From positions 1 through 57,253 of IMG/VR virus record IMGVR_UViG_3300028829_007583: a stretch of 57,253 nucleotides of DNA; one strand, 5' to 3'. A program made the position numbers and the translations under genes. The DNA comes from a virus. The notes under the pieces were generated by a model. That model made no database searches. It was not told the origin of the DNA and saw only the letters and a program-made list of their open reading frames with translations. Every line of letters begins with the position of its first letter. Positions within the stretch are counted from its first letter, which is position 1. Positions 9,321 through 17,738 of this stretch are shown piece by piece.

Positions 9321-9356
9321 CATTCATTAGTTAATATAATATTCTACTAATGAATG
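9321..9356. promoter_or_regulatory. Perfect 11-bp inverted repeat enclosing a -10-like box and the esterase start codon
   Basis: CATTCATTAGT (9321-9331) is exactly complementary to ACTAATGAATG (9346-9356), with 14 bases between them containing TAATATAATAT. The right arm contains the ATG (9350-9352) of the esterase gene. In RNA the start codon would be paired; in DNA the dyad brackets a promoter-like box, as an operator would. Confidence 0.5.
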
Positions 9357-10189
9357 GATCAGGAAAAAGAGTCAAAGACTACCCTTTTATAGAAAAATCA
9401 GGGGTTAAGGTTTTAATGGATATCTATTATCCTGAAAGTGATTTGGACGACAAGAAGCCGATATTAATATATTACCACGGCGGAGGCTGGGACAAGGGCG
9501 ATAAAAATAAAATAGAAATAGGCTTGTTTAAAAGAGTTTCTCGAAATTTGTTAAGTAAAGGTTTCGCTATTTGCTCAGTAGGATACAGGAAGGGAGATAA
9601 ATATGCCATAAGAGATTGTGTGAGTGATTGTCAAGATGCGGTAAAATTTTTAGTTTCAAAAAAAGAGGTTATAGGTATAGACGAAAACAAAATATTTTTA
9701 TTTGGAGACTCTGCGGGAGGTCAAATAGCAAAACTCATATCAATGATAAAATGTCCTGATTTCGATGAAGCAAAAAACTTCAAGGATGTAAAATATAGAA
9801 TAAAAGCTTGTGCATGCTGGTATAGCCCAGTTGACTTTGGAAATATATCTTTAGACAGAAACCGCAGTAAAGACAGATTTGAACTAAGAATAATGAATAA
9901 TTCAGACCCCAAGGATAAAGAGATTCGTTATAAAGAAATTAGTCCTATAAGACATATAAGCAAAGATGATCCAGAACTACTATTAGTACACGGAGAAAAG
10001 GATGCCGTTATATCATTTGCCCATTCAGAAATGATAAGAAATCATTATAAAAAAATAGGAAAAGAAGTAGAGCTATTAAAAATCAAGAATGCTGGGCATA
10101 ACTTCAGGGAAGTCGAAGGTGATATATCCCCAAATAAAGATGATATAGTAAAAAAGACCGTTGACTTTTTTTTAAAAAACAAAAGTTAA
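9350..10189 (+). CDS. Alpha/beta-hydrolase esterase (carboxylesterase / acetyl-esterase type)
   Basis: A 279-residue protein with all hallmarks of the HGGG carboxylesterase group: HGGGW at residues 43-47 (oxyanion hole), nucleophile Ser121 in GDSAGG, Asp218 in VHGEKDAV and His250 in NAGHNF. The length is normal for a single-domain enzyme. There is no signal peptide. It may remove acetyl or other ester groups from a host surface polysaccharide, since it follows putative adhesins and a protease, or act inside the infected cell. The ATG lies inside a perfect inverted repeat, so expression may be controlled separately from the genes before it. The next gene is the portal, after a hairpin. Fold and catalytic residues are clear; the substrate is not. 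Confidence 0.8.
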   Translation: MNGSGKRVKDYPFIEKSGVKVLMDIYYPESDLDDKKPILIYYHGGGWDKGDKNKIEIGLFKRVSRNLLSKGFAICSVGYRKGDKYAIRDCVSDCQDAVKFLVSKKEVIGIDENKIFLFGDSAGGQIAKLISMIKCPDFDEAKNFKDVKYRIKACACWYSPVDFGNISLDRNRSKDRFELRIMNNSDPKDKEIRYKEISPIRHISKDDPELLLVHGEKDAVISFAHSEMIRNHYKKIGKEVELLKIKNAGHNFREVEGDISPNKDDIVKKTVDFFLKNKS

Positions 10190-10223
10190 AAGTAACTTTA
10201 AAAGTTAACTTTAGACTTTTGTT
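10178..10223 (+). terminator. Imperfect long hairpin at the end of the esterase gene
   Basis: AACAAAAGT (10178-10186) pairs with ACTTTTGTT (10215-10223), and an inner AAAGT/ACTTT pair extends the stem. It includes the esterase stop codon. The stem is AT-rich and the T tract is only part of the right arm, so as a terminator it would be weak; attenuation before the portal gene is possible. Confidence 0.3.
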
Positions 10224-10230
10224 ATAAAAC

Positions 10231-10239
10231 GTGTATTAT
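10231..10239 (+). promoter_or_regulatory. Candidate late promoter for the head genes (GTGTATTAT)
   Basis: GTGTATTAT ends four bases before the portal ATG at 10244. No Shine-Dalgarno is present. It matches the recurring GTGTAAWAT-like element of this window and lies just after a hairpin, a sensible place for a new transcription unit. Confidence 0.4.
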
Positions 10240-10243
10240 ACAT

Positions 10244-12280
10244 ATGATGAGTAAGAGAAAATACACAAAGAAGTCTGCCTACTGGAATAAGTTTTCAGTA
10301 GGCTCAAATTCTAACAAAGATGGGGTGGAGTCCTTACTTCAAAATTCGGACATTAAACCTGTACTTGCTGGAGAGAATTATTATATATCAAATGCTTCTG
10401 CGTTTAGTGGTGGTTCGGGATCTACATCTAGAAGAAAAAATTTCATATCATCATCTTCAAAAAATAATAGGTTTTCTAATATAAGACAGGGGACGCTACC
10501 TTATACTCCAAGCTCAGATGGGGTTAATGTAAGAGATGCTATAGAATTATGCCAAAAAGCATATGCAAATGTTCCTATATTCAGGAATGCTATAGATATA
10601 ATGGCCGAATTAGCTAACTCCAATATATGTGTTGAAGGCGGAAATGAAGCTTCAAAAAAGTTTGTTGAAAAATGGTTTTCGAAAATAAACTTATGGTCAC
10701 TAAAAGATCAATTTTTCAGGGAATACTATAGGAGTGGAAATGTTTTCATGTATAGACTAGATGGTAAATTTTCAGCAGAAGACTTTGCTAAACTAAATAA
10801 AATTTATGGATCAAATCATTTAAAAGAAGGAGAGATACCAATAAGATATGTATTACTGAACCCTTATGATATTGTGGCGAACAGAGCTACATCATTTAGA
10901 GGTAATGCGTATAAAAAGATATTATCAGAATACGAGTTGGAAAAACTTCAAAACCCAAAGACTGAAGAGGATAAAGAAATATTCGATTCACTACCCGAAG
11001 ATGTTAGAAAAAAGATAAAAACAGGGGGTTGGAGCGGAGATGGAGTTTCTATGGATCTTGATTCTTCAAAATTAATACATGCATTTTATAAAAAACAAGA
11101 CTACGAACCATTTGCCATACCTTTCGGTTTTCCTGTGCTAGATGACATAAACTGGAAGATGGAACTTAAAAAGGTTGACCAAGCGATAAGTAGGACTATA
11201 GAAAATGTAATTCTATTAATAACCATGGGTACTGATCCCGATAAAGGAGGCATCAATCCTAATAACTTAAATGCAATGCAGTCTCTTTTTCAAAATGAAA
11301 GTGTTGGTAGAGTTTTAGTTTCTGATTATACAACCAAAGCAGAATTTATATTACCAGACATAAGCAAAGTAATTGGCCCAGAAAAATATAAGATAGTAAA
11401 CGAAGATATAACTCAAGGCTTGCAAAATGTTATTGTCGGAGATGAAAAATACAAAAACACCCAAGTTAAAGCTGAAATTTTCTTAGAAAGATTAAAAGAA
11501 GCTAGACAGTCTTTTATGCATAATTTTCTTCAGCCTCAAATTAAAATGGTTTGCAAGGCAATGGGTTTTAAAGTTTTCCCAACAGCAAAATTTGAAGAAA
11601 TAGATATTAAAGATGAAGTTCAGCTGCAGAGAGTAGTCACTAGATTAATTGAAATGGGGATATTGACTCCAGAACAAGGAGTTAAAGCTATTAAAACAGG
11701 AATATACCCAGAAGAATCTGAAATCGAAAAAGCTCAAACTCATTATATAGAGAAAAGAAAAGAGGGAATGTATAATCCATTAGTTGGAGGGCTCCCTATG
11801 GTTGATGTAGATGGAGATGGCCAGGTAGATACTATACCCAGCTCTAGCGAAGAAACTAACTCTCCTGGTCCTTCTTCAAAAACCCCAACGCCAAAAGGAT
11901 CAGGGAGACCAGTGGGAAGACCTAGGGGAACCAAAGGTATACCAAGAACAGTAAATGCGGCGGAAGAGGAAATATATTCAAGAAAAGATATACAAGAAAT
12001 TATATATAAAACTCAAGACCTGGAAGATCATATAAAAAAATCTTTTGCAAAAAAAATGAATAAAGATTTAAGCGATGATCATTTAGAAATGTGCAAAGAG
12101 TTAACTAAAAGTATAGTTTTGGCGAAAGAGTCGAACCAATGGAAAAGATGCGCCAACTCTTGTATTAAAGATTATTCGAAGATAGAAAGTTTACCTGTAT
12201 TAAAAAATATTTTAGACATTTCTGAAGAAAAAGAGTTAGAGGTTTATGCAGCATCGTTACTTTATCACAGTAAAAAATAA
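10244..12280 (+). CDS. Portal protein
   Basis: A 678-residue protein (a second ATG follows at 10247). Residues about 100-170 read as a portal N-terminal region (AIELCQKAYANVPIFRNAID, then a helix leading to REYYRSGNVFMYRL), typical of the portal clip and stem families that form the dodecameric DNA gate at one capsid vertex. A Pro/Ser/Gly-rich stretch at about 545-575, containing GRPVGRPRGTKG, is probably flexible, and is followed by a short helical C-terminus of about 100 residues. Position directly before a protease/scaffold, decoration protein and major capsid protein is the canonical head order. The large terminase that usually precedes it is not in the window. Confidence 0.85.
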   Translation: MMSKRKYTKKSAYWNKFSVGSNSNKDGVESLLQNSDIKPVLAGENYYISNASAFSGGSGSTSRRKNFISSSSKNNRFSNIRQGTLPYTPSSDGVNVRDAIELCQKAYANVPIFRNAIDIMAELANSNICVEGGNEASKKFVEKWFSKINLWSLKDQFFREYYRSGNVFMYRLDGKFSAEDFAKLNKIYGSNHLKEGEIPIRYVLLNPYDIVANRATSFRGNAYKKILSEYELEKLQNPKTEEDKEIFDSLPEDVRKKIKTGGWSGDGVSMDLDSSKLIHAFYKKQDYEPFAIPFGFPVLDDINWKMELKKVDQAISRTIENVILLITMGTDPDKGGINPNNLNAMQSLFQNESVGRVLVSDYTTKAEFILPDISKVIGPEKYKIVNEDITQGLQNVIVGDEKYKNTQVKAEIFLERLKEARQSFMHNFLQPQIKMVCKAMGFKVFPTAKFEEIDIKDEVQLQRVVTRLIEMGILTPEQGVKAIKTGIYPEESEIEKAQTHYIEKRKEGMYNPLVGGLPMVDVDGDGQVDTIPSSSEETNSPGPSSKTPTPKGSGRPVGRPRGTKGIPRTVNAAEEEIYSRKDIQEIIYKTQDLEDHIKKSFAKKMNKDLSDDHLEMCKELTKSIVLAKESNQWKRCANSCIKDYSKIESLPVLKNILDISEEKELEVYAASLLYHSKK

Positions 12281-12296
12281 CGTTTAACTTTTTTTT

Positions 12297-12305
12297 GTGT
12301 AATAT
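12297..12305 (+). promoter_or_regulatory. Candidate promoter (GTGTAATAT) before the protease/scaffold gene
   Basis: GTGTAATAT follows a T-run after the portal stop and lies 30 bases before the ATG at 12336. It is an exact match to the element at 22780-22788. Confidence 0.4.
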
Positions 12306-12335
12306 GCTTTGTACCAGTTCCTTCAATAAATAACT

Positions 12336-13955
12336 ATGTATAAATATAAAACATTTTTTTCAAGCGAAATACAGGCTTCTACTTTTTCAAAGGATCAGGG
12401 GGATAACATATCTAAAGCTTCCTTGGAGTCTCTGAAATCTTTAATGCCTAATAATATAGATTTAGAAGGTAATATAGATTTACTAGCTGTAGCATTTAAT
12501 GCTGCGGTCGTAAATGTGTTCAATAAAAATCATGATGGAATAAATACCGAAACAGCCAAAGCGGTTTCTAAATATTTTATTCACAAGCCTACTAATATAG
12601 AACACAAGAAGCAAAAAGTAGTAGGGCATATTATATCTTCTGGTTATTCAAAATTTGGGACAAATGAAATAATTAAAGCTGAAGATATAGAAGATTCTTA
12701 CGAACCTTTCAATATAGCACTATCTGCATTAGTTTATAAAACAGTCAATTCAGACTTCGCAGATCTTATAGAGAAATCATCGAATCCAGAAGATGGAATG
12801 TATAATACAATTTCAGCGAGCTGGGAAATAGGATTCAATGATTATGCAATAGCAGTAGGGAGCAAAAATTTAAAAGAGGCTGAAATTATAACTGATAAAG
12901 TTCATAAAGAAGAATTAAAAAAATATTTAAAAGCTTTTGATGGAGAGGGATTAATGGATGATGGTACTGAAATTTATAGGCTAGTAGCTGGCGATGTATA
13001 CCCTTTAGGGATTGGATTTACCACCAATCCCGCAGCAAATGTAAAGGGCTTAGTGAATATAGATAAAAAAAAAGAAGAGGTAATACAAGACTCGGAAGCT
13101 CAGGAAAAACCAGAAAAAATAGAAATTAATTTTAATGATTTTTTAAAAAAAATAATAAATATTAAAAAAAATTCTTCACATACGGAAAAAACGCATGTAA
13201 TTTCAGACAAACCGAATTTAATTAAAACCGTTCAAAAAATGGAAACTAAAGAACTAATCGATCAACTCAAGGATACAATCTTAGCATCTAGCTCTGATAA
13301 GTTTTCTGAAGAAGCCGTCGCTAACATCGTTAAAGTAGTATCTGATGCTATCAGAGAAAAGAGCGATGTCTACGTACAAGAAAAGGCTGAATTAGAAAAT
13401 GAAAAACAAGAAGCTGAAGCCGCTAAGTTGGAATCTGAAAATAAGATTAAAGAACTTGAGGAAAAATTAACAGCATCTGAAGGAATACTTTCGAAGATTC
13501 AAGCAGAGCAAGAAGAAGCAAAAAGACTTCAAATTTTCAATGATAGAATGAGCTCTATCGATGAGAGTTATGAGTTATCTGATGAAGATAGGAAAATCTT
13601 AGCTTCTGAAATTAAAGATTTATCGAATGAAGATGAAGCTTTTGCAACATATAATGACAAGTTGCAAGTCATCTACAAGCACAAAAGCAAATCCTTTCTT
13701 GAAGAACAAGAAAAAGCTTTTAATGAAAAAGTTCTAGCAGAAGTAGAAAAAAGAATATCTTCAACTACTGAAGCATCTGAAGCAACCGAATCAGCAGAAG
13801 AAGTTGTAGAAGATCAAGTAGAAGAAGTTCTTGAAAACGTTGAATCAAGCGAGGACATTTCCTCAAACAACGGAGAGTCTACAGAAAAAGAACTATCTTT
13901 AGCCGATAAATTTAAATCAGCTTTCACCAAAGAATCCATAACAATTAAATACTAA
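12336..13955 (+). CDS. Prohead protease fused to capsid scaffold
   Basis: A 539-residue protein in the position of the head maturation protease. Residues about 1-240 form a compact domain with His90 in NIEHKKQKVVGH and Ser160/Ser162 in ISASWEIGF, the kind of His...Ser arrangement found in prohead protease folds; exact catalytic residues are not certain. Residues about 245-300 are a Lys-rich linker. From Met302 (13239) the chain becomes a charged, Glu-rich coiled coil (EKAELENEKQEAEAAKLE and onward), as in scaffolding proteins. Base use also changes near this point, towards codons like those of the capsid genes. The arrangement recalls lambda C/Nu3, where a nested start makes a separate scaffold. 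The next gene begins six bases after its stop. Confidence 0.6.
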   Translation: MYKYKTFFSSEIQASTFSKDQGDNISKASLESLKSLMPNNIDLEGNIDLLAVAFNAAVVNVFNKNHDGINTETAKAVSKYFIHKPTNIEHKKQKVVGHIISSGYSKFGTNEIIKAEDIEDSYEPFNIALSALVYKTVNSDFADLIEKSSNPEDGMYNTISASWEIGFNDYAIAVGSKNLKEAEIITDKVHKEELKKYLKAFDGEGLMDDGTEIYRLVAGDVYPLGIGFTTNPAANVKGLVNIDKKKEEVIQDSEAQEKPEKIEINFNDFLKKIINIKKNSSHTEKTHVISDKPNLIKTVQKMETKELIDQLKDTILASSSDKFSEEAVANIVKVVSDAIREKSDVYVQEKAELENEKQEAEAAKLESENKIKELEEKLTASEGILSKIQAEQEEAKRLQIFNDRMSSIDESYELSDEDRKILASEIKDLSNEDEAFATYNDKLQVIYKHKSKSFLEEQEKAFNEKVLAEVEKRISSTTEASEATESAEEVVEDQVEEVLENVESSEDISSNNGESTEKELSLADKFKSAFTKESITIKY

Positions 13956-13961
13956 TAAACC

Positions 13962-14639
13962 ATGGCACACAGACTATTACCTTTTAGACAGTACGACGAG
14001 AATGACGTAGTCAATCTCTTCTCCCTGGACGCTAAGACCTTGAGTTCAGACCTCAAGCTCATGAAGCCAGGCGACGATGATATTAACGCAGACGGAGTTC
14101 TTGTTTCCGTAACCAACGGAAACATGACTGAGAACGATGTTATTGAACTTGGCGAAGACAGCAGATTCGCAAACAACTATAGTTCTCCAGTAGGTCGCAA
14201 TCCTTATCCTACCAATCCTCTCAAAGTTGCTCCTGCAGCTTCTGGAGTTAATCCTCTTGGTGTTACTCTTAATCAAACTCTTGCAGTTGACGAGAATGGA
14301 GAAAGCTTGCTTTTCAATCCAATCAAGAAAGACGAGCTTCAAGCTGTTCTTTCTGGTCAAACCGTTCCAGTTTTAGGAAAGGGCATTATTACTGTGCATG
14401 AAAATGCCACACATGTAGGCGCAATTGGAGCTGAAGAAGCAATAATTGGATCAAATGTAATCTGCGGAGGAGAAGGTAAATTCGCATTCTTGGCGGCTCA
14501 AGCTGCTGGTGCCAGAACTCAGAGGATCGGAAAATTGATAGCTACTGGTCACAGAGGCGGAGGACAAGCGAACAGATCTCCAGGGGTCAACGCTGACTTC
14601 CAGAGCGGTACCTACTATGTAATTAATCTAGATTGCTAA
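13962..14639 (+). CDS. Putative capsid decoration / head-stabilising protein
   Basis: A 225-residue protein between scaffold and major capsid protein, where head decoration proteins usually lie. It is Gly- and Ala-rich towards the C-terminus, has no cysteine-rich or membrane features, and contains a beta-rich region at about 140-200 (GKGIITVHENATHVGAIGAE). Codon choice is distinctly richer in C- and G-ending codons than in the surrounding genes, as in the major capsid gene, which suggests very high expression. No Shine-Dalgarno is seen before the ATG. The role is inferred from position, size and codon use. Confidence 0.6.
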   Translation: MAHRLLPFRQYDENDVVNLFSLDAKTLSSDLKLMKPGDDDINADGVLVSVTNGNMTENDVIELGEDSRFANNYSSPVGRNPYPTNPLKVAPAASGVNPLGVTLNQTLAVDENGESLLFNPIKKDELQAVLSGQTVPVLGKGIITVHENATHVGAIGAEEAIIGSNVICGGEGKFAFLAAQAAGARTQRIGKLIATGHRGGGQANRSPGVNADFQSGTYYVINLDC

Positions 14640-14669
14640 AATATTAACATTTAACATATAAGTTTTAAA

Positions 14670-15716
14670 ATGAATATTACACTAAAGAGAACCGACGAGC
14701 AAATCGAACTAGTCAAGGCTATGGCCTCCAAGGACAGAGCTGTTTCTTATGAAGCACAACAAGCTCTCGCTGCCTTTATCGGGCCTGTATTGGCTGAGGT
14801 AGTAGATAATGCTCCCACTTTAAGTAACCTGTTTTCCGCTTTTCAATTCGCTGCTGATGACAATCCAAGTATCCCTTTGGATCTTTATCATGATGTAACT
14901 GACGACGAGTATATCAAGGTTTACACTTCTAACACTGCTGGTGGTCTTCCTTCCAGTCATGTTACTCCCACCCATAGTGAGTTAAAGCTCGCTACTTACA
15001 GGTTGGAAAGTGCTATTGACTTTGATAAGCGTTATGCATCACGTTCAAGACTTGATGTCGTGAGTAAGAGCATGTCTAGACTTGCTCAGGAAATTATGCT
15101 TCAACAAGAAGCTGCTTCCGCAAGCTTGATCATGGGCACCATCTCTGACAACGAGAACAAGTGCTATACCACCACTGAGGTTGGCGGCACTCTTGATATG
15201 GACGACTTTAATGCCCTTCTTACCAAGGCCAAAAGAAACAATCCTGCATGGAATGCTGGTACTCCTGAGCGTAGCCGTGGAATTACCGATCTTATTGTTT
15301 CTCCAGAGGTTGTTCAACAATTGAGATCTTTTGCTTACAATCCAATTTCAACCACGGGTGATTTTATTCCTGCTAGCGATGCTACAAGAAACACCTTGTT
15401 CTCACAAGCTGGAATGACTGAGTTCTTTGGAATTTCCATCATGGAGATTTACGAGCTAGGACCAAACCAAAAATACCAACAAGTAGCTAAAAAGCTAATT
15501 GGCGGTCATACTAGAAATGATTTCGCTCTTGCTCTTGACAGAAGTCGTGAGTCTATGCTTCGTGCAGTTGCTGTTGATGCTGAGTCAGGAACTTCCTTGA
15601 CTGTTAATGCTGACGATCAGTACGTTACCAGACAAAAGAAGATCGGTTACTATACCGAACTTGAAGAAGGTCGTACTATCATCAACGATAGCGCAATCAT
15701 CGGTTTGGGTATCTAA
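14670..15716 (+). CDS. Major capsid protein (HK97-fold type)
   Basis: A 348-residue protein in the canonical position after scaffold and decoration genes, followed by the strongest terminator of the window. The N-terminus is helical, then comes an E-loop-like region (residues about 75-125), a long helix with QEIMLQQEAASASLIMG, and a C-terminal region with IGGHTRNDFALALDRSRESMLR. This pattern fits HK97-fold capsid proteins of marine siphoviruses. Codon use is the least AT-biased of the window, fitting the most abundant virion protein. The 5' leader has no Shine-Dalgarno. There is no separate protease-cleaved delta domain that I can identify. Confidence 0.85.
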   Translation: MNITLKRTDEQIELVKAMASKDRAVSYEAQQALAAFIGPVLAEVVDNAPTLSNLFSAFQFAADDNPSIPLDLYHDVTDDEYIKVYTSNTAGGLPSSHVTPTHSELKLATYRLESAIDFDKRYASRSRLDVVSKSMSRLAQEIMLQQEAASASLIMGTISDNENKCYTTTEVGGTLDMDDFNALLTKAKRNNPAWNAGTPERSRGITDLIVSPEVVQQLRSFAYNPISTTGDFIPASDATRNTLFSQAGMTEFFGISIMEIYELGPNQKYQQVAKKLIGGHTRNDFALALDRSRESMLRAVAVDAESGTSLTVNADDQYVTRQKKIGYYTELEEGRTIINDSAIIGLGI

Positions 15717-15737
15717 AAATACTCAATTGAGTTTAGA

Positions 15738-15773
15738 AAACGCGGTAGCTTTCGAGTTACCGCGTTTTTTTTT
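15738..15773 (+). terminator. Strong intrinsic terminator after the capsid gene
   Basis: A 10-bp stem (CGCGGTAGCT, 15741-15750, pairing with 15755-15764, one G-T pair) closes a TTCG tetraloop, is preceded by A residues and is followed by nine T. It ends the head transcription unit. Confidence 0.95.
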
Positions 15774-15793
15774 GGATTTTTTTTGATGAAAAA

Positions 15794-15802
15794 GTATAAT
15801 AT
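15794..15802 (+). promoter_or_regulatory. Candidate promoter after the capsid terminator
   Basis: GTATAATAT follows closely after the terminator T tract and precedes the gene at 15845 by 42 bases. A second GTGTA/TACAC dyad lies between it and the start codon. Confidence 0.4.
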
Positions 15803-15844
15803 ATTGTGTAGATATATTGTACACATGCCAACCATTTAAATATC

Positions 15845-16237
15845 ATGCCTAGAAAAAAAACAACCACCACAAAGAAAAGAGTAAAGAAGGAAATAGAATT
15901 TGCAGACGGCAAAGTTGAAGACGAAAAACACGCTCTATCTAAAGACATAGAAGAAATTTTAATGCCATCGAAAAATCCTTTCGGAACAAACTCTCAGGAA
16001 GAATTAGATGAAAGCCTGGAGGGAATGAACCTCAGGCAAATGCAAGAACTTGCGGTAAAGGCTAGTGTATTTCCTTCTGGGAACAAAACCACTCTTAAGA
16101 GAAAAATTAAAAAAGAATTTTCAGTAAAATTTGGAACTAAAGATGGGTCTAGGAAGTACAACTTCCCAACAGAATCCCCGCTGGTAAAAGACGAACAAGT
16201 TGCAAAAAGCGTACTAGAAATATTAAATAAAAGATGA
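15845..16237 (+). CDS. Small basic protein with SAP-like helix-extended-helix motif
   Basis: A 130-residue protein with a Lys/Arg/Thr-rich N-terminus (MPRKKTTTTKKRVKK). Residues about 58-92 (LEGMNLRQMQELAVKASVF, then a short loop with PSGNKTTLKRK) fit a SAP/HeH-type fold, a small nucleic-acid-binding motif also found in phage head-joining genes. It lies first after the capsid terminator and overlaps the next start by ATGA. A role in head completion or DNA contact at the head vertex is possible. Other small phage helical proteins could look alike. Confidence 0.45.
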   Translation: MPRKKTTTTKKRVKKEIEFADGKVEDEKHALSKDIEEILMPSKNPFGTNSQEELDESLEGMNLRQMQELAVKASVFPSGNKTTLKRKIKKEFSVKFGTKDGSRKYNFPTESPLVKDEQVAKSVLEILNKR

Positions 16238-16752
16238 GCTATAGCTTTGACCATTCGGTCAATGAAATCGGCAACTTAGCATCAGGAATATACAAATTTG
16301 ATTTCGACGAAAATAGTCAATTTGTAAACCCTAGTTATCTTTCTGGTTGGTTGCAGAATAATATTGGCGAACTAAATGTTCTTACCCACACTAATTATAG
16401 TGGGGTGAATCCTGGCATGGGAAGCCAAGAACAAAGTATATATAGGCATATCTTTTTACGGGATTACTACAAGAAGTTGGGAAGAAAAGCTTTATTAGGG
16501 GTGAGTTATATTCCTTCATCTCAATCAGGATCAGGAGAAGTTGTAACATCAGATTGGACAGAACTAAGAGAAGGAGATAGTGTAATTAAGAGGAAGGCTA
16601 TGCTAGCAAGTCCTTCAGAAAAAATCACCACATCAAGGCAATACACCCAGCTTTCTAATGAATCAGCAAATGAATTAGAAAAATTATTATACAAGTATAA
16701 TATATCAAAAGGCGGGCCAAGGCAGGTAGCAGGAAAAGACTCTCCTGCTTAA
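16234..16752 (+). CDS. Putative head-tail connector protein
   Basis: A 172-residue protein translated from an ATGA overlap with the SAP-like gene. It has an aromatic central region (IYRHIFLRDYYKKLGRKALL) and a TSDWTELREGDSVIKR stretch. I do not recognise the family. Position directly after the capsid genes and before neck genes suggests an adaptor or head-completion protein. Its TAA stop overlaps the stop of the converging minus-strand gene by four bases, so no terminator separates the two transcripts. Confidence 0.4.
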   Translation: MSYSFDHSVNEIGNLASGIYKFDFDENSQFVNPSYLSGWLQNNIGELNVLTHTNYSGVNPGMGSQEQSIYRHIFLRDYYKKLGRKALLGVSYIPSSQSGSGEVVTSDWTELREGDSVIKRKAMLASPSEKITTSRQYTQLSNESANELEKLLYKYNISKGGPRQVAGKDSPA

Positions 16753-17738
16753 GAAAGATCCATAAGATCTTTCATGTTAAGGCTACCCCCTTTTTTTCTC
16801 GCAGCTTCAGAAAGTGAGCTTCCAGATTTAATGGAAGTTTTTTCGACTCCCATGTATTCGTAATCTTCTGCGGTTGCGCCAAAAACAGTAGAGGCTCCAT
16901 CTTTATTTAAATGCTCTTTCATTTTCTCTCTACTTTTAGAGTTGCTTGAAAAATCTAATAATGCCGCTGGATCTTTTCTTATTTTTTCGGGGATATCTTG
17001 GTTGTTATCGAATATATTTTTAAAAACTCTACTGTAAGTTAGTATAGATAACTGGTTATTAGTTAAATCAATTGCAGACTTACCAAAAAAACTATGTGGG
17101 CCGTCAGCCATATACATAAATGGAAAAAAGAATTCCTCTAAAATTATTTTTTGTATATTTTCCTCGCTGACAGATTTTACAACAGAATTATTTATTTCTG
17201 TTAGCTCTTTTATTTCACTGTAAGATAAGCTTGCAAAAAAATCATCAGACAAATATTTAGTTTTAAGATCTTTATCTTTGTAAAAACAATTTATGATAAA
17301 GTAATCATTTATTTGTTTGGAAGAATAACTTTCTGCAGTATTTCCAAGTATAGATTGCCTCTCAGACAATTTATTATTTAATTTTCCCTGCTCTTCATCG
17401 ATTATTTTTTGATGAGCATCTCTTTCTGATTTTAAATTTAAATTAGATTTTGTTTTTAATAAGTTATCTATAAAAATTTCTTGACCATCTATAAATGACT
17501 CATCTTTTTCTGACCAAATATCATTTTCTATAGCTTCCTCTAAGCATTTTTTCTCAGTTTGCAGACCTCTTCCTATAGCTTTCTTTAAGAAAAGGTCTTG
17601 CTTTTCATTGATGTCTATGTAATCGTTTGCATGGAGGTGCTTTACATAAACTTCCTCTTTTTTGTAATAAGATTTGCTATACCCTAGGCAAACATCTCTA
17701 AATATTTTTCTGTAGAAGTAATCGTCTTTCTCATACAT
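16749..17738 (-). CDS. Helical protein, possible second tail assembly chaperone
   Basis: A 329-residue, highly charged helical protein, last gene of a three-gene minus-strand island. It overlaps the preceding gene (17731-18492) by eight bases in the +1 frame, with GGA just before its ATG, which implies coupled translation. Residues about 120-180 are probably coiled coil. Residues about 265-325 are Ser/Lys-rich with a conserved-looking YMGVEKTSIKSGSSLSEAA segment. Tail assembly chaperones normally lie as an overlapping pair before the tape measure gene; no such pair is found between the tube and tape measure genes here, so this pair is a candidate. That role is inference from absence and overlap only. 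Confidence 0.3.
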   Translation of the reverse strand: MYEKDDYFYRKIFRDVCLGYSKSYYKKEEVYVKHLHANDYIDINEKQDLFLKKAIGRGLQTEKKCLEEAIENDIWSEKDESFIDGQEIFIDNLLKTKSNLNLKSERDAHQKIIDEEQGKLNNKLSERQSILGNTAESYSSKQINDYFIINCFYKDKDLKTKYLSDDFFASLSYSEIKELTEINNSVVKSVSEENIQKIILEEFFFPFMYMADGPHSFFGKSAIDLTNNQLSILTYSRVFKNIFDNNQDIPEKIRKDPAALLDFSSNSKSREKMKEHLNKDGASTVFGATAEDYEYMGVEKTSIKSGSSLSEAARKKGGSLNMKDLMDLS

